Of a stretch of DNA of 64,000 bases, positions 22,516 to 34,689 are shown one piece after another. The notes under the pieces are model-generated. The model searched no databases, was not told the origin of the DNA, and saw only the letters and a list, made by a program, of their open reading frames with translations. The DNA is taken from assembly GCF_014489845.1 (NCBI RefSeq), contig NZ_JABURY010000006.1, positions 248,001 to 312,000 on the forward strand, in the 5' to 3' direction. The position numbers and the translations under genes are program-made. Each line of letters opens with the position of its first letter. The stretch's first letter is position 1. The stretch is from Frischella japonica (lineage in GTDB: Bacteria > Pseudomonadota > Gammaproteobacteria > Enterobacterales > Orbaceae).

Positions 22516-23874
22516 ATGATGAAATTAACGGTAACCCAATTGCAACAAGTCGTTAATGGACAATCCATTGCCATTAGCAATGATCAAGCGTTCATCAATT
22601 CAATAACCATTGATTCGCGAAAAATATCATCTGGTGCTTTGTTCATTGCGCTAAAAGGTGAAAAATTTGATGGTCATCATTTTGTAAAACAGAGTATAGC
22701 TGCAGGAGCCTTATTAGCGCTGACTGAATATGTCATCGATGAAAACATACCACAAATCGTAGTTGAAAATACCCATCAGGCACTTGGACAAGTTGCCGCT
22801 TGGATAAGATTACAATCAAAAGCAAAAGTGATTGCATTAACAGGGTCATCTGGTAAAACGTCTGTAAAGGAGATGACAGCGACTATTTTAGCGCAATGTG
22901 GTCAGACCTTATTTACACAAGGAAATCTTAATAACGACATCGGAGTACCGTTAACCTTATGTCGTTTAACCGAAAATGATAAATTTGCCGTAATTGAACT
23001 GGGCGCAAATCATATCGGTGAAATTGCTTATACTACCCAAATCGTTAAACCTCAAGCTGCCTTAATTAATAATATTGCAGCAGCACACTTAGAAGGATTT
23101 GGTTCAATAGAAGGGGTAGCGCAAGCTAAAGGGGAAATTTTTAAAGGATTAACCGAGGATGGTACGGCCATAATAAATTTAGATAGTTATTCACCAAAAT
23201 GGCTTGATGCTGTAAGAAATTATGTCATCTATACTTTTTCATTGCAGAATGAAAATGCTGATTTTTATGCTAAATCAATAGTTCAGCTAGATGGTTCTAC
23301 ATTTGTACTTCATACGCCAAATGGCGAGATGACAATCCGTTTACCGTTAATAGGTTTGCATAATGTTTCTAATGCTGTCGCTGCTGCTGCATTGGCGATG
23401 TCTGTTGGTGCTAATTTAACACAAATTAAAGCAGGTTTAGAGCAAGTAACCGCCGTTAAAGGGCGACTTTATCCTATCGCTTTAAATGCTAAACAACTTA
23501 TCCTTGATGATTCATATAATGCTAATGTGGGTTCGATGACCGCTGCTATCCATGTTTTAGCTCAACAATCGGGTTATCGTGTATTGGTCGTCGGTGATAT
23601 GGCTGAATTAGGTAAAGATGCTGAAAAATGTCATCAACAGGTAGGCGAAGAAGCTAAACATGCGCAAATAGATTGTGTGGTAAGTGTCGGTAGCAATAGT
23701 GAACTTATTAGTCGGTTTAGCGGTGTTGGTCATCATTTTAAAAGTAAATCCGAAGTATGTTCATTTTTATTGAAATTATTAAAGGAAAAGCAATATGTGA
23801 CTTTATTAGTTAAAGGTTCACGTAGTGCCAAAATGGAAGAAATCATAGAAATTATTGTGAATAATCAGGAATAG
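22516..23874 (+). CDS. murF: UDP-MurNAc-tripeptide:D-Ala-D-Ala ligase
   Basis: 452 residues. Adds D-Ala-D-Ala to complete the pentapeptide. ATP motif TGSSGKTS, central-domain GNLNNDIGVP, and DDSYNANVGSM. TTGGGA at 22502-22507 positions the ATG at 22516, just past the murE TGA; an ATG at 22510 overlaps that stop and would add two residues. Confidence 0.97.
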   Translation: MMKLTVTQLQQVVNGQSIAISNDQAFINSITIDSRKISSGALFIALKGEKFDGHHFVKQSIAAGALLALTEYVIDENIPQIVVENTHQALGQVAAWIRLQSKAKVIALTGSSGKTSVKEMTATILAQCGQTLFTQGNLNNDIGVPLTLCRLTENDKFAVIELGANHIGEIAYTTQIVKPQAALINNIAAAHLEGFGSIEGVAQAKGEIFKGLTEDGTAIINLDSYSPKWLDAVRNYVIYTFSLQNENADFYAKSIVQLDGSTFVLHTPNGEMTIRLPLIGLHNVSNAVAAAALAMSVGANLTQIKAGLEQVTAVKGRLYPIALNAKQLILDDSYNANVGSMTAAIHVLAQQSGYRVLVVGDMAELGKDAEKCHQQVGEEAKHAQIDCVVSVGSNSELISRFSGVGHHFKSKSEVCSFLLKLLKEKQYVTLLVKGSRSAKMEEIIEIIVNNQE

Positions 23875-23877
23875 ATT

Positions 23878-24960
23878 ATGTTAACGTGGGTATTTAATTA
23901 TTTAGTCAAATATATCTCCTTTTTTCATGTATTCTCTTATTTAACGGTAAGAGCAATCTTTGCATTATTAACCGCTTTGATCATATCATTGTTGATGGGA
24001 CAGAGAGTGATTGATTGGTTACAAAAATTACAAATTGGGCAAGTTGTGCGCAATGATGGACCAGAAAGTCATCTAAGCAAAAAAGGTACACCGACAATGG
24101 GTGGAACATTAATTGTCTCATCAATCACTATTTCGGTTTTATTATGGTCAGAATTGTCTAACCCTTACGTTTGGGTTACGTTATTTGTCTTAATTGGTTT
24201 TGCATTAGTTGGATTTGCCGATGATTATCTAAAAGTGGTACGTAAAGATCCTCGCGGATTGATAGCTCGTTGGAAATATTTCTGGCAATCTGTCATAGCG
24301 TTACTCGTCGCTTTTGGTATGTATGTATATGGTAAAGATACTGCGGTTACAGCCTTAGTTCTACCATTTTTCAAAGATGTGATGCCACAATTAGGAATGT
24401 TTTATATAGTATTTACCTATTTTGTAATTGTTGGCGCGGGTAATGCTGTCAATCTAACCGATGGTCTGGATGGTCTTGCCATTATGCCAACTGTATTTGT
24501 TGCTGGTGGTTTTGCATTAGTTTCATGGACGACCGGTAATGTAAATTTTGCTGAATATTTGCATATTCCCTATATCCGTCATAGTGGTGAGTTAATGATT
24601 GTTTGCATGGCAATTGTTGGTGCTGGATTAGGATTTCTGTGGTTCAATACGTATCCTGCTATGGTTTTCATGGGCGATGTTGGCTCGCTTGCGCTAGGCG
24701 GGGTATTAGGTATTATCGCAGTCTTATTAAGACAAGAATTTTTATTAGTTATTATGGGCGGTATTTTTGTCATTGAAACCTTATCCGTCATTTTACAAGT
24801 AGGTTCTTTTAAATTGCGAGGGAAGCGCATTTTTCGCATGGCACCAATCCACCATCATTATGAATTGAAAGGTTGGCCAGAACCACGTGTTATTGTACGG
24901 TTTTGGATAATATCATTAATGTTAGTTTTAATTGGATTAGTCACTTTAAAATTGCGGTAA
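23878..24960 (+). CDS. mraY: Phospho-MurNAc-pentapeptide transferase MraY
   Basis: 360 residues, the same length as E. coli MraY. About ten membrane helices; active-site loops include [29 protein letters not shown] and HHHYELKGW. Makes lipid I from UDP-MurNAc-pentapeptide and undecaprenyl phosphate at the inner membrane. Three bases after murF. Confidence 0.98.
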   Translation: MLTWVFNYLVKYISFFHVFSYLTVRAIFALLTALIISLLMGQRVIDWLQKLQIGQVVRNDGPESHLSKKGTPTMGGTLIVSSITISVLLWSELSNPYVWVTLFVLIGFALVGFADDYLKVVRKDPRGLIARWKYFWQSVIALLVAFGMYVYGKDTAVTALVLPFFKDVMPQLGMFYIVFTYFVIVGAGNAVNLTDGLDGLAIMPTVFVAGGFALVSWTTGNVNFAEYLHIPYIRHSGELMIVCMAIVGAGLGFLWFNTYPAMVFMGDVGSLALGGVLGIIAVLLRQEFLLVIMGGIFVIETLSVILQVGSFKLRGKRIFRMAPIHHHYELKGWPEPRVIVRFWIISLMLVLIGLVTLKLR

Positions 24961-25061
24961 TGAGTAAAATAAATCCAGTTAGGTATAAAAAGTAACACGA
25001 TAGTCACAATTAGTTATTGAAAAAAATAAAAATATAACGATAACGAAGTAAAGGCAATAAA

Positions 25062-26387
25062 ATGAGTAAATATCACGGTAAAAATGTAGTAATAATTGGA
25101 CTCGGTGTCACCGGTTTGTCTTGTGTTAATTATTTTATTGCTCAAAATGTGATACCAAAAGTTATAGATACCCGGCAAAACCCAAATGGTTTAGCTGAGC
25201 TTGATCCTCGAGTTGAATATCATTTAGGTAGTTTGAATTCCAATTGGTTACTTAACGCTAATTTAATTGTTGTAAGCCCAGGAATTGCATTATCAACTCC
25301 GGAATTAGTACGAGCGCAAGCTAAAGGCATTGAAATCGTTGGTGATATTGAATTGTTTTGCCGTGAAGTTAATCAACTAAAAAATAGAAAAATTGCTGCA
25401 ATAACCGGTGCAAATGGTAAAACAACGGTAACTAGTTTGGTCGGAGCAATTGTTGAAGCAGCCGGTATAAATGTTGGTGTTGGTGGGAATATTGGTCAAC
25501 CAGCTTTATCATTATTGAATGAGAATTATGCTGTTTTTGTTCTAGAATTATCAAGCTTTCAGTTAGAAACAACCTCCAGCTTACAAGCCACTGTAGCAAC
25601 GATTTTAAATATTTCTGAAGACCATATGGATCGCTATCCAGAAGGAATCATGCAATATACCGCAGCTAAACAACGCATCTATCGGCTTGCGGACAATTGT
25701 ATAGTTAATCATGACGATAAATTAACTTACCCAACTAATGAGCCAAAGGATGCGAACTGTATTGAATTTGGTTTGCATAATGGTAGATATCATTTAGATC
25801 CTACATTGCGGTATTTAATGGTTGATAATCAAAAAGTACTTGATACGATGAATATGCAATTAATTGGTGTTCATAATTACCTTAATGCATTAGCCGCACT
25901 TGCCATCGCTGATTGTTTGGATATCGATAGAGCAAATAGTCTACCTGCGATTGCTAACTTTAAAGGTCTGGCGCATCGTTTTGAATTGGTATTTAAAAAC
26001 CGCGGTGTAATATGGATAAATGATTCAAAAGCGACCAATGTTGGTAGTACAGTAGCAGCATTAACGAGTGTGGTATGTAGCGGTACATTATATTTGTTAC
26101 TGGGTGGTGATGGTAAAGCAGCAGATTTTACCCCACTTTTACCCCATTTAATTAGACCCCAAATCAGGATTTTTTGCTTTGGTCGTGATAAAGTTTTATT
26201 GGCAAAATTGAGACCTGAAGTGACAACCGTTGTAGATACGATGGCTGACGCAATCATTGAGATAGCAAAGCTTGTTAAAGCTAATGATGTAGTGCTACTT
26301 TCGCCAGCTTGTGCTAGTTTGGATCAATTTAAGAATTATATTGAGCGTGGTCAAGTATTTACTAGTTTAGCCCAGGAGCATGGTTAA
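25062..26387 (+). CDS. murD: UDP-MurNAc-L-Ala:D-Glu ligase
   Basis: 441 residues. N-terminal Rossmann-type domain ([11 protein letters not shown]), ATP motif TGANGKTT, then [10 protein letters not shown] and NDSKATN. Adds D-glutamate to UDP-MurNAc-L-Ala. The 101-base gap after mraY has no terminator. The ftsW ATG follows the stop without a gap. Confidence 0.97.
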   Translation: MSKYHGKNVVIIGLGVTGLSCVNYFIAQNVIPKVIDTRQNPNGLAELDPRVEYHLGSLNSNWLLNANLIVVSPGIALSTPELVRAQAKGIEIVGDIELFCREVNQLKNRKIAAITGANGKTTVTSLVGAIVEAAGINVGVGGNIGQPALSLLNENYAVFVLELSSFQLETTSSLQATVATILNISEDHMDRYPEGIMQYTAAKQRIYRLADNCIVNHDDKLTYPTNEPKDANCIEFGLHNGRYHLDPTLRYLMVDNQKVLDTMNMQLIGVHNYLNALAALAIADCLDIDRANSLPAIANFKGLAHRFELVFKNRGVIWINDSKATNVGSTVAALTSVVCSGTLYLLLGGDGKAADFTPLLPHLIRPQIRIFCFGRDKVLLAKLRPEVTTVVDTMADAIIEIAKLVKANDVVLLSPACASLDQFKNYIERGQVFTSLAQEHG

Positions 26388-27542
26388 ATGCGATTATTTC
26401 ATGTTCGGCAATATGTTGATGCACAAAATATTCTTTATGATCGTTCATTGTTATGGACAATCATCGGTTTAATCATATTTGGTGTCATTATGGTAACGTC
26501 AGCTTCAATGTCAATCAGTGAGGCAAACCCGTTATTTTATACGCAGCGTGAGTTTATTCAGTTGGGTATTGCATTAAGTATTATGCTCTTAGTGCTATAT
26601 ATTCCTATTTTACGCTGGCAACAAGCAAGTATTGCGCTACTATTAATTACTATTGGAATGTTAGTTGTTGTTCTGTTTGTTGGGTCTTCAATAAAAGGTG
26701 CGTCGCGATGGATACCATTAGGTATATTTAATTTTCAACCTGCTGAACTGTCTAAATTAGCATTATTTTGTTATTTGGCTAGCTATCTGTCACGCAAAAC
26801 CAGTGAAGTTCAAAGTAGTTTTTGGGGATTTTTTAAACCGATGACCGTCATGTCAGTTTTGTCGGTTCTTTTATTAAAACAACCAGATTTGGGGACGGTA
26901 ATCGTATTGTTTTTTGTTACATTAGGTATTTTATTTATCGCTGGAGCTCGAGTTTGGCAGTTTATTGCTATACTGGCTAATGGAATTTTTTCAATGATAT
27001 TATTGATTCTATTTGAGCCATATCGAATGAAACGTTTTACTACCTTTCTTGATCCATGGAAAGATTCATCAGGTTCAGGTTATCAATTAACTAATTCCTT
27101 AATGTCAATGGGGTATGGTGGATTTTGGGGCAAGGGCTTAGGTAATTCGGTACAGAAATTGGGTTATTTACCTGAAGCTCATACTGATTTCATTTTTGCA
27201 ATTTTAGCCGAAGAGTTAGGTTTTATTGGTGTGGTGTGTATTTTAGCTTTGTTATTTTTCTTAACCTTTAAATCACTCTCTATAGGTTATCGGGCTTTAA
27301 GCGTTAATTCACTTTTTTCTGGTTATTTAGCATGCCAAATTGGCATTTGGTTTGGTTTTCAAACTTTTGTGAATGTTGGGGTTACTTCAGGGATGTTGCC
27401 AACCAAAGGTTTAACATTACCGTTTATTAGTTACGGTGGTTCGAGTTTAATTATTATGTGTTTGGCAGTAGCAATATTATTACGCATTGATTTTGAGTTT
27501 CGTCAAGAAGGCATCCAAGCACGAGTTAGGGCGGTAAAATGA
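26388..27542 (+). CDS. ftsW: Septal peptidoglycan glycosyltransferase FtsW
   Basis: 384 residues, SEDS family with about ten membrane helices. Conserved motifs [30 protein letters not shown] and [13 protein letters not shown]. Polymerises septal peptidoglycan with FtsI. Starts immediately after murD, and its TGA overlaps the murG ATG (ATGA at 27539). Confidence 0.97.
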   Translation: MRLFHVRQYVDAQNILYDRSLLWTIIGLIIFGVIMVTSASMSISEANPLFYTQREFIQLGIALSIMLLVLYIPILRWQQASIALLLITIGMLVVVLFVGSSIKGASRWIPLGIFNFQPAELSKLALFCYLASYLSRKTSEVQSSFWGFFKPMTVMSVLSVLLLKQPDLGTVIVLFFVTLGILFIAGARVWQFIAILANGIFSMILLILFEPYRMKRFTTFLDPWKDSSGSGYQLTNSLMSMGYGGFWGKGLGNSVQKLGYLPEAHTDFIFAILAEELGFIGVVCILALLFFLTFKSLSIGYRALSVNSLFSGYLACQIGIWFGFQTFVNVGVTSGMLPTKGLTLPFISYGGSSLIIMCLAVAILLRIDFEFRQEGIQARVRAVK

Positions 27543-28594
27543 CAAAAAAATTATTAGTAATGGCTGGTGGAACAGGGGGCCATGTATTTCCTGGATTAGC
27601 TGTCGCACAACAACTCATTAAAGAGGGTTGGCAAGTAAGATGGTTAGGCACAGCTGATCGCATGGAAGCACAGTTAGTACCACAATATGGTATCGAAATT
27701 GATTTTATTAAAATAACAGGTATTCGAGGTAAAGGAATTTTAGCAAAATTATTGGCACCAGTCCGGATATTGAAAGCTGTAATGCAAGCACGACGAATTA
27801 TTAAATCTTATCAACCTGACGTCGTGTTAGGTATGGGAGGGTATGTATCAGGTCCCGGTGGATTAGCCGCTAAGATATGTGGTGTTCCCATTGTATTGCA
27901 TGAACAAAATGGTGTTGCTGGTTTAACAAACAAATGGTTAGCAAAGTTTGCTACTACGGTTTTGCAAGCTTTCCCTTCAGCGTTCAAAGATGCCAAAGTA
28001 GTAGGGAATCCAGTGCGTGAAGATGTGTTAGCATTAGCTGAACCAAATCTACGTTTAGCTGAACATACCGGACCGATTAGAATATTGGTTATGGGGGGAA
28101 GTCAAGGGGCAAAAATATTAAATGATATCGTGCCAAAAGCATTTAAACAGCTAGCAAAAAATTATATTATTTGCCATCAAACTGGAAAAGGAGCTAAAGA
28201 TGCAGTGTTATCTGCTTATGATGGTATAAACTTGACAGAAAATCGTGTTATTGAATTCATCAATGATGTTGCTGAAGCTTATAATTGGGCTGATATTGTT
28301 ATTTGTCGCAGTGGGGCTTTAACAGTAAGCGAAATCGAAGCAGTTGGTTTGGGAGCGATCTTTGTGCCATTTATGCATAAAGATCGTCAGCAGTATTGGA
28401 ATGCAAAACCATTACAAGATGTCGGCGCAGCAGTGATAATTGAACAAAGGGATTTTTCCGTTGAAAATTTGCTTGAAGTATTAACAACACTTGATCATAA
28501 AAAATTATTGGAAATGGCAACAAAAGCACGTTCTTTAGCAATAACTGATTCTTCAGAACAAGTGGCTCAAGCAATTAAAGCGTGTGTTGCGTAA
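27539..28594 (+). CDS. murG: Lipid II synthase (GlcNAc transferase) MurG
   Basis: 351 residues, GT28 glycosyltransferase with two Rossmann domains. [14 protein letters not shown] lipid-binding loop at the N terminus, GMGGYVSGP, and [11 protein letters not shown]. Converts lipid I to lipid II on the cytoplasmic face of the inner membrane. Overlaps ftsW by four bases. Confidence 0.97.
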   Translation: MTKKLLVMAGGTGGHVFPGLAVAQQLIKEGWQVRWLGTADRMEAQLVPQYGIEIDFIKITGIRGKGILAKLLAPVRILKAVMQARRIIKSYQPDVVLGMGGYVSGPGGLAAKICGVPIVLHEQNGVAGLTNKWLAKFATTVLQAFPSAFKDAKVVGNPVREDVLALAEPNLRLAEHTGPIRILVMGGSQGAKILNDIVPKAFKQLAKNYIICHQTGKGAKDAVLSAYDGINLTENRVIEFINDVAEAYNWADIVICRSGALTVSEIEAVGLGAIFVPFMHKDRQQYWNAKPLQDVGAAVIIEQRDFSVENLLEVLTTLDHKKLLEMATKARSLAITDSSEQVAQAIKACVA

Positions 28595-28649
28595 AGCAAA
28601 TTACGTAACATATAGGGAAATGATATTACATTATTGATAACTTTATTAA

Positions 28650-30134
28650 ATGAACGAATTAAACATGAATATTAATGCAACACAATTAGCTCAATTGAGA
28701 ATGATGATCCCTGAAATGAAACGTGTCAAACATATTCATTTTGTTGGTATTGGTGGGGCCGGTATGGGGGGAATTGCTGAAGTATTAGCTAATGAAGGTT
28801 ATTACATCAGCGGTTCAGATATCGCAGAAAATCAAGTGACACAACATTTAGCCAGCTTAGGCGCGCAAATTATTATTGGTCATGATGCGAAAAATATTTT
28901 GGGAGCCAGCGTGGTGGTGATCTCTTCAGCTATTTCTTCGGATAATGTTGAAGTTATTGCTGCGATTGAAGCAAGAATTCCTGTTATTCAACGCGCACAA
29001 ATGTTAGCGGAATTGATGCGTTTCCGTTATGGTATTGCAATTGCCGGAACTCATGGCAAAACTACAACTACTGCGATGGTAACAGCAATATATGCAGAAG
29101 CAAAATTGGATCCAACTTTCGTTAATGGTGGCTTAGTTAAAGCGGCAGGTACTCATGCACGCTTAGGTAATAGTCGCTATTTTATTGCTGAAGCAGATGA
29201 AAGTGATGCGTCTTTTTTACATTTACAACCTATGGTCTCGATTGTTACTAATATTGAAGCGGATCATATGGATACTTATAAAGGAAATATCGATAATTTA
29301 AAAAATACATTTATTTCTTTTTTACGTAATTTGCCCTTTTATGGTTTAGCGATTATGTGTTATGACGATCCAATCAATCGTGAACTGTTACCGATTGTTG
29401 GTCGAAAAATTATTACTTATGGCTTTGATAATAATGCAGATGTTGTTATTAAAGATTATCGACAAGAATTAAATCGTAGTTTTTTTACGGTATGTCGTCG
29501 AGGATTACCAGAATTAATTGTAGATCTTAATGCGCCAGGAAAACATAATGCGCTTAATGCAACAGCTGCAATTATTGCTGCTACTGAGGATAGCATTGAT
29601 GATCAGGCAATATTAACGGCATTAGCGAATTTTGGTGGTACAAACCGTCGTTTTGATTTCTTGGGTAACTTTGCGCATCCAGCTGGTGGAGAAGTGATGA
29701 TGGTGGATGATTATGGTCATCATCCAAGTGAAGTTAATGCCACCATTCAGGCTGCAAGAAATGGTTGGAGTGATAAACGATTAGTGATGCTATTTCAACC
29801 GCACCGCTATACACGAACTCGTGATCTCTTCGATGATTTCGCCAATGTTTTATCACAAGTGGATATATTGATTATGTTGGATGTCTATCCAGCCGGTGAA
29901 AAACCGATAGCGGGTGCAGATAGTCGGGCGCTATGTCGAACGATTCGTAATCGAGGTAAAATTGATCCAATTTATGTTTCCGATTTACAAATGTTACCAG
30001 AAGTAATGGCATCGATTTTAAAAGGTGGCGATCTATTATTAACTCAAGGTGCAGGAAGTGTTGGTAAAATTGCACGCAATTTATCAGCTACTGGTTTATT
30101 TTCAGAACAATCTTATTTAGAGGGTAACAAATAA
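28650..30134 (+). CDS. murC: UDP-MurNAc:L-Ala ligase
   Basis: 494 residues. First Mur ligase of the stem peptide. Motifs [32 protein letters not shown] and [12 protein letters not shown] second ATG at 28665 is close to the E. coli start (MNTQQLAKLR); neither has a strong RBS. The stop overlaps the ddlB start (TAATG at 30132-30136). Confidence 0.97.
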   Translation: MNELNMNINATQLAQLRMMIPEMKRVKHIHFVGIGGAGMGGIAEVLANEGYYISGSDIAENQVTQHLASLGAQIIIGHDAKNILGASVVVISSAISSDNVEVIAAIEARIPVIQRAQMLAELMRFRYGIAIAGTHGKTTTTAMVTAIYAEAKLDPTFVNGGLVKAAGTHARLGNSRYFIAEADESDASFLHLQPMVSIVTNIEADHMDTYKGNIDNLKNTFISFLRNLPFYGLAIMCYDDPINRELLPIVGRKIITYGFDNNADVVIKDYRQELNRSFFTVCRRGLPELIVDLNAPGKHNALNATAAIIAATEDSIDDQAILTALANFGGTNRRFDFLGNFAHPAGGEVMMVDDYGHHPSEVNATIQAARNGWSDKRLVMLFQPHRYTRTRDLFDDFANVLSQVDILIMLDVYPAGEKPIAGADSRALCRTIRNRGKIDPIYVSDLQMLPEVMASILKGGDLLLTQGAGSVGKIARNLSATGLFSEQSYLEGNK

Positions 30135-31042
30135 TGGCGGAGAAAGTCGCAGTATTATTTGGTGGAACTTCTGCTGAACGTGAAGTTTCTTTAAAATCTG
30201 GCCAAGCTGTTTTAAAAGCGCTATTAGCAAAAGGTGTTAATGCTTATGGTATTGACACTCAAGATTATTCAATTATGCAATTAAAGGACGATGGTTTTAC
30301 CAAAGCTTTTATTGCGCTACATGGACGTGGTGGAGAAGATGGTATAACACAGGCTATTTTGACATATCAAAATATTCCTTATACAGGTAGTGATGTTTTA
30401 TCTTCTGCTTTAACGATGGATAAGTTAAAAACTAAACAGGTATGGCAATCATCAAATCTTCCTATAGCTGATTATGTGATGATTGAGAAAGATCAACCTT
30501 ATGATGTTCAAAAAATTGTTGATCAATTAGGTTTACCATTATTTGTAAAGCCAAGTCATGAAGGCTCAAGCGTGGGCATGAGCCGAGTGAATGCCCCACA
30601 AGAATTGAAGCAAGCACTAAACCAAGCCTTTCAATATGATAATGCAGTGATGGTAGAATCATTTTTATCCGGTGCTGAATATACTGTTGCTATTGTTGGT
30701 GAGGAAGTTCTGCCATCAATCCGAATCAAACCAAGCGCAACATTTTATGACTATAATGCAAAATATTTATCGGATGAAACACAGTATTTTTGCCCAAGTG
30801 GGCTTGATTTTGAACAGGAACAAGCGCTACGGTCATTAGCTTTGCGAGCCTATCAAGCGGTTGGATGTCGCGGTTGGGGACGTGTTGATGTGATGTTTAA
30901 TGACGAAGGTAAACCACATTTACTTGAAGTGAATACGGCACCAGGTATGACTAATCATAGTTTAGTGCCGATGGCAGCTAAACAATATGGTTGGTCATTT
31001 GATGATTTAGTTTATCAAATTTTATTATTAGCAAAAATTTAA
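30134..31042 (+). CDS. ddlB: D-alanine:D-alanine ligase
   Basis: 302 residues, ATP-grasp enzyme of the DdlB size class. VLFGGTSAEREVSL at the N terminus, HGRGGEDG, KPSHEGSSVGMS and EVNTAPGMT. Supplies the dipeptide used by MurF. Starts on the murC stop codon. Confidence 0.97.
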   Translation: MAEKVAVLFGGTSAEREVSLKSGQAVLKALLAKGVNAYGIDTQDYSIMQLKDDGFTKAFIALHGRGGEDGITQAILTYQNIPYTGSDVLSSALTMDKLKTKQVWQSSNLPIADYVMIEKDQPYDVQKIVDQLGLPLFVKPSHEGSSVGMSRVNAPQELKQALNQAFQYDNAVMVESFLSGAEYTVAIVGEEVLPSIRIKPSATFYDYNAKYLSDETQYFCPSGLDFEQEQALRSLALRAYQAVGCRGWGRVDVMFNDEGKPHLLEVNTAPGMTNHSLVPMAAKQYGWSFDDLVYQILLLAKI

Positions 31043-31265
31043 CTCAATTTTTTTGCTTAAACTTTTTTAAAATACATATTCAAGATATTATAAGTATATA
31101 AAAATATTGAATTTTTTATGAATTATCGTCATATTAAGACGATGACTGTAATGACTTAGTGATGAATACGATTTTGACAGATTTGTTAGTTATAAATGGC
31201 ATTATTTTTGTTATTACAAACATACTAAAGAACCTTTGATACATTACATATAAAGATATTTTGAT
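31043..31265. other. ddlB-ftsQ gap
   Basis: 223 bases, very AT-rich, no gene. In E. coli ddlB and ftsQ are adjacent with promoters inside ddlB. The spacer here may carry promoters for ftsQAZ, but no confident -35/-10 pair was identified. A weak stem (TCGTC 31126-31130 with GACGA 31138-31142) is present. Confidence 0.35.
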
Positions 31266-32093
31266 ATGAAGAAACCACAGCAAGCAGCACAAAGAAAAGA
31301 TATCAGGAAAAAAAAGGTGTTTATGTTTGCTGATTTTGAGCAATTTTTAGGTTTTATTTTCTTTGTTATAGTGATCGTAACTTGTAGTTGGAGTGTAATA
31401 ACTGTCAAGAGTTGGATTGATGATCCTGAACGAGTTATTTTATCTCAGTTGATCTTAACGGGTGATAAACGATTTACTACGGAACAAGATGTACGTAAGG
31501 CTATCATGGATTTAGGATTACCTAATACCTATATTGGTCAAGATGTTGATAGTATCCAACAAGAAATTTTACGTTTACCATGGATAAAACAAGTAAGTGT
31601 TCGTAAGCAGTGGCCAGATCGTTTAATTGTGAATATTGTTGAGTTTAAACCTAAATTCTATTGGAACGAGGTCTTTTTATTAGATGATGATGGCAATTTA
31701 TTTAATGTACCTGACGAACAAATACAAGAAAATTTACCGAGATTGTTTGGACCGATCGGTAAAGAAAAGATAATTTTAGATAATTATAGACAATTAGAAG
31801 CAATCGCTAATCAATTATCTAAAAGAGATTATCAAATTTATATTGATATAGCTTTAGCAGATGAGCGTAATGCATGGCAATTATTGTTAAAACCATGTTT
31901 TAAGGGTGTTTGTGCAAATAATAAAGATATTAAAGTAACATTAGGAAGAGAGTATATTGGGGATAGATTTAAACGATTTGTCCGTTTTTTCAAAAATATT
32001 CAAGCTGATCTTCCTAGAAATGAACGAATCAGTGAAGTCGATTTACGCTATGACAATGGCATTGCTGTTAAAAGACAGAAAATTGAATCATAA
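31266..32093 (+). CDS. ftsQ: Cell division protein FtsQ
   Basis: 275 residues. Lys/Arg-rich cytoplasmic tail, one membrane segment (about 27-46), then POTRA domain (ILTGDKRFTTEQDVR) and beta domain (LPWIKQVSVRKQWPDRL). Scaffold of the divisome with FtsL and FtsB. Seven bases before the nearest possible ftsA start. Confidence 0.96.
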   Translation: MKKPQQAAQRKDIRKKKVFMFADFEQFLGFIFFVIVIVTCSWSVITVKSWIDDPERVILSQLILTGDKRFTTEQDVRKAIMDLGLPNTYIGQDVDSIQQEILRLPWIKQVSVRKQWPDRLIVNIVEFKPKFYWNEVFLLDDDGNLFNVPDEQIQENLPRLFGPIGKEKIILDNYRQLEAIANQLSKRDYQIYIDIALADERNAWQLLLKPCFKGVCANNKDIKVTLGREYIGDRFKRFVRFFKNIQADLPRNERISEVDLRYDNGIAVKRQKIES

Positions 32094-32109
32094 TTAGGAT
32101 ATGCTAAGT

Positions 32110-33363
32110 ATGAAAGCAACAGATAAAAAGTTAGTAGTTGGACTGGAAGTTGGGACATCGAAAGTGCTTGCCCTTGTTGGTGAAGTCTTACCGGATGGTA
32201 TTGTTAATATTATCGGCGTAGGTCATTGTCCTTCAAAAGGGGTAGACAAAGGTGGCGTTAATGATCTTGAATCAGTTGTCAAATCAATACAAAGAGCGGT
32301 TGATCAAGCAGAACTAATGGCTGATTGTCAAATTTCTTCCGTTTATCTTGCATTATCAGGTAAGCATATCCGTTGTCAAAATGAAATTGGCATGGTGCCA
32401 ATAGCTGAAGGTGAAGTCAGTAGCGATGACGTGGAAAATGTGGTTCATACGGCAAAGTCAGTACGCATTTTAGATGAGCATCGAATTTTGCATGTGATTG
32501 CACAGGAATATTCTATTGATTTACAAGAAGGTATTAAAAATCCGATCGGTTTATCTGGGGTAAGAATCAAATCTAAAGTTCATTTAATTACTTGTCATAA
32601 TGACATGGCAAAGAACATTGTTAAAGCAGTTGAACGCTGTGGACTGAAAGTAGATCAGTTGATTTTTTCTGGTTTAGCTTCGAGTGATGCGGTTTTAACA
32701 GATGATGAAAAAGAGTTAGGGGCATGTGTGATTGATATGGGAAGTGGTACCATGGACATTACCGTATATACTGGTGGAGCATTAAGACATTCGGTTGTAA
32801 TACCGTATGCCGGTAATGTGGTAACCAGCGATATTGCTTACGCATTTGGTACACCACCAATGGATGCAGAAAATATTAAAATTAAATATGGTTGTGCAAT
32901 AGGTGCATTAGTCGGTAAAGATGAGGTCATTGATGTGCCAAGTGTAGGTGGTAGACCTTCCCGAACATTACAGCGTAAAACCTTAGCAGATGTTATCGAA
33001 CCCCGTTATATCGAATTATTATCATTAGTGCAAAAAGAGTTAACAGTATTACAAGAAAATTTAAAACAACAAAATGTTAAACATCAGTTAGCCGCAGGTA
33101 TAATATTAACCGGTGGGGCTGCACAAATTAAAGGAATTGTTGAATGTGCAGAGAAAGTATTTCAAAACCAAGTGAGAATTGGGTATCCGTTAAATATTTC
33201 TGGTTTAACGGATTATGTGCAAAAACCTTATTGTTCAACGACTGTTGGGCTTTTACACTATGGAAAACAAAGTTTATTAAATGATGATAGCGATATTAGA
33301 AATCGGTCATCACTTAAAGTACTAGCTAAACGTTTAACGGGTTGGTTTAAGAAGGAATTTTAG
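32110..33363 (+). CDS. ftsA: Cell division protein FtsA
   Basis: Actin-like ATPase that anchors FtsZ to the membrane. Phosphate/ATP motifs LEVGTSKV and DMGSGTMDI, 1C domain in between, and a C-terminal amphipathic helix (LTGWFKKEF). An ATG at 32101 is only one base past AGGA (32096-32099); the ATG at 32110 has workable spacing and matches the family start MKATDKK, giving 417 residues. Confidence 0.96.
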   Translation: MKATDKKLVVGLEVGTSKVLALVGEVLPDGIVNIIGVGHCPSKGVDKGGVNDLESVVKSIQRAVDQAELMADCQISSVYLALSGKHIRCQNEIGMVPIAEGEVSSDDVENVVHTAKSVRILDEHRILHVIAQEYSIDLQEGIKNPIGLSGVRIKSKVHLITCHNDMAKNIVKAVERCGLKVDQLIFSGLASSDAVLTDDEKELGACVIDMGSGTMDITVYTGGALRHSVVIPYAGNVVTSDIAYAFGTPPMDAENIKIKYGCAIGALVGKDEVIDVPSVGGRPSRTLQRKTLADVIEPRYIELLSLVQKELTVLQENLKQQNVKHQLAAGIILTGGAAQIKGIVECAEKVFQNQVRIGYPLNISGLTDYVQKPYCSTTVGLLHYGKQSLLNDDSDIRNRSSLKVLAKRLTGWFKKEF

Positions 33364-33480
33364 CTAGGTTTTTTTTTATCATATTAATTCATTCTTTGCG
33401 TGACTTTACTTACGCTTAACTGTAATATATCCGCAGAGCGATTTTTATACGCGCAGAGTACGTAAATTTGGAGAGTAATT

Positions 33481-34620
33481 ATGTTTGAACCTATGGTTGC
33501 ATCAAATGAGCCAGTTATTAAAGTTATCGGTGTTGGCGGTGGCGGTGGTAATGCCGTTGAACACATGGTTACGGAACATATTGAAGGTGTAGAGTTTTTT
33601 GCAGCTAACACGGACGCACAAGCTTTGAGAAGAATCAAAGTGGGTCAAACAATTCAAATTGGTAGCAATATCACTAAAGGTTTGGGCGCAGGTGCAAATC
33701 CCGAAGTTGGCAGAACTTCAGCTGAAGAAGATCGCGATGTCATCCGCAGTGCATTAGAAGGTGCAGATATGGTTTTTATCGCTGCAGGTATGGGTGGCGG
33801 AACAGGAACAGGGGCAGCACCTGTAGTGGCTGAAATCGCTAAAGAATTAGGTATTTTGACGGTTGCTGTTGTAACAAAACCATTCGGTTTTGAAGGTAAA
33901 AAACGTATGGCTTTTGCTGAGCAAGGTATTGCTGAGCTTGCTAAACATGTTGACTCTCTAATTACAATTCCTAATGATAAATTATTAAAAGTGTTAGGTC
34001 GTGGTGTTACACTTTTAAATGCGTTTTCTGCGGCTAATGGTGTATTAATGGGGGCAGTGCAAGGCATTGCTGAGTTAATCACTAAACCAGGTATTATTAA
34101 TGTTGACTTTGCTGATGTTAGAACGGTTATGTCAGAGATGGGCTATGCCATGATGGGGTCGGGTAAAGCATCGGGTGACAATCGCGCTGAAGAAGCAGCG
34201 GAAATGGCCATATCTAGCCCATTATTAGAAGATATTGATTTATCAGGTGCCCGAGGCGTATTAGTCAATGTTACCGCCGGTTTTGATTTAAGTTTGGAAG
34301 AGTTTGATACGGTAGGACGTACTGTTCAAGCATTTGCTTCAGATAATGCTACCGTTGTAGTCGGTTCAACAATTGACCCTGAAATGAGTGAAGAAATTCG
34401 TGTTACAGTGGTTGCGACTGGTATCGGTATGGACAAACGTCCAGAAGTCAAAATAGTGCAGACAATTCCACAAAGACCGATTTATCATCAGGCTGCGCCG
34501 GCGACTCCGCTTCCACAAGAAGCAAAACAAGCACAAGTTGTAAATGATCAAACTAATGCCGCGGTAAGTAAAGAAGATTATCTAGATATTCCGGCATTTT
34601 TGCGTAAGCAAGCGGATTAA
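33481..34620 (+). CDS. ftsZ: Cell division GTPase FtsZ
   Basis: 379 residues. Tubulin signature GMGGGTGTG at about 103-111, T7 loop with NVDFADVR, variable linker rich in Pro/Gln, and the conserved C-terminal peptide [12 protein letters not shown] that binds FtsA and ZipA. Strong RBS GGAGAG before the ATG. Confidence 0.98.
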   Translation: MFEPMVASNEPVIKVIGVGGGGGNAVEHMVTEHIEGVEFFAANTDAQALRRIKVGQTIQIGSNITKGLGAGANPEVGRTSAEEDRDVIRSALEGADMVFIAAGMGGGTGTGAAPVVAEIAKELGILTVAVVTKPFGFEGKKRMAFAEQGIAELAKHVDSLITIPNDKLLKVLGRGVTLLNAFSAANGVLMGAVQGIAELITKPGIINVDFADVRTVMSEMGYAMMGSGKASGDNRAEEAAEMAISSPLLEDIDLSGARGVLVNVTAGFDLSLEEFDTVGRTVQAFASDNATVVVGSTIDPEMSEEIRVTVVATGIGMDKRPEVKIVQTIPQRPIYHQAAPATPLPQEAKQAQVVNDQTNAAVSKEDYLDIPAFLRKQAD

Positions 34621-34689
34621 TGGGAACTTTTGAATAAAGTTATTGTCGAATAGTTAAGAGCGTTATTATAGCGAAACAATAGGTGCAAA

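Noticed and set aside
33654-34082. 142-codon minus-strand frame inside ftsZ
   Set aside because: It lies wholly within the highly conserved ftsZ coding sequence and has no features of its own.
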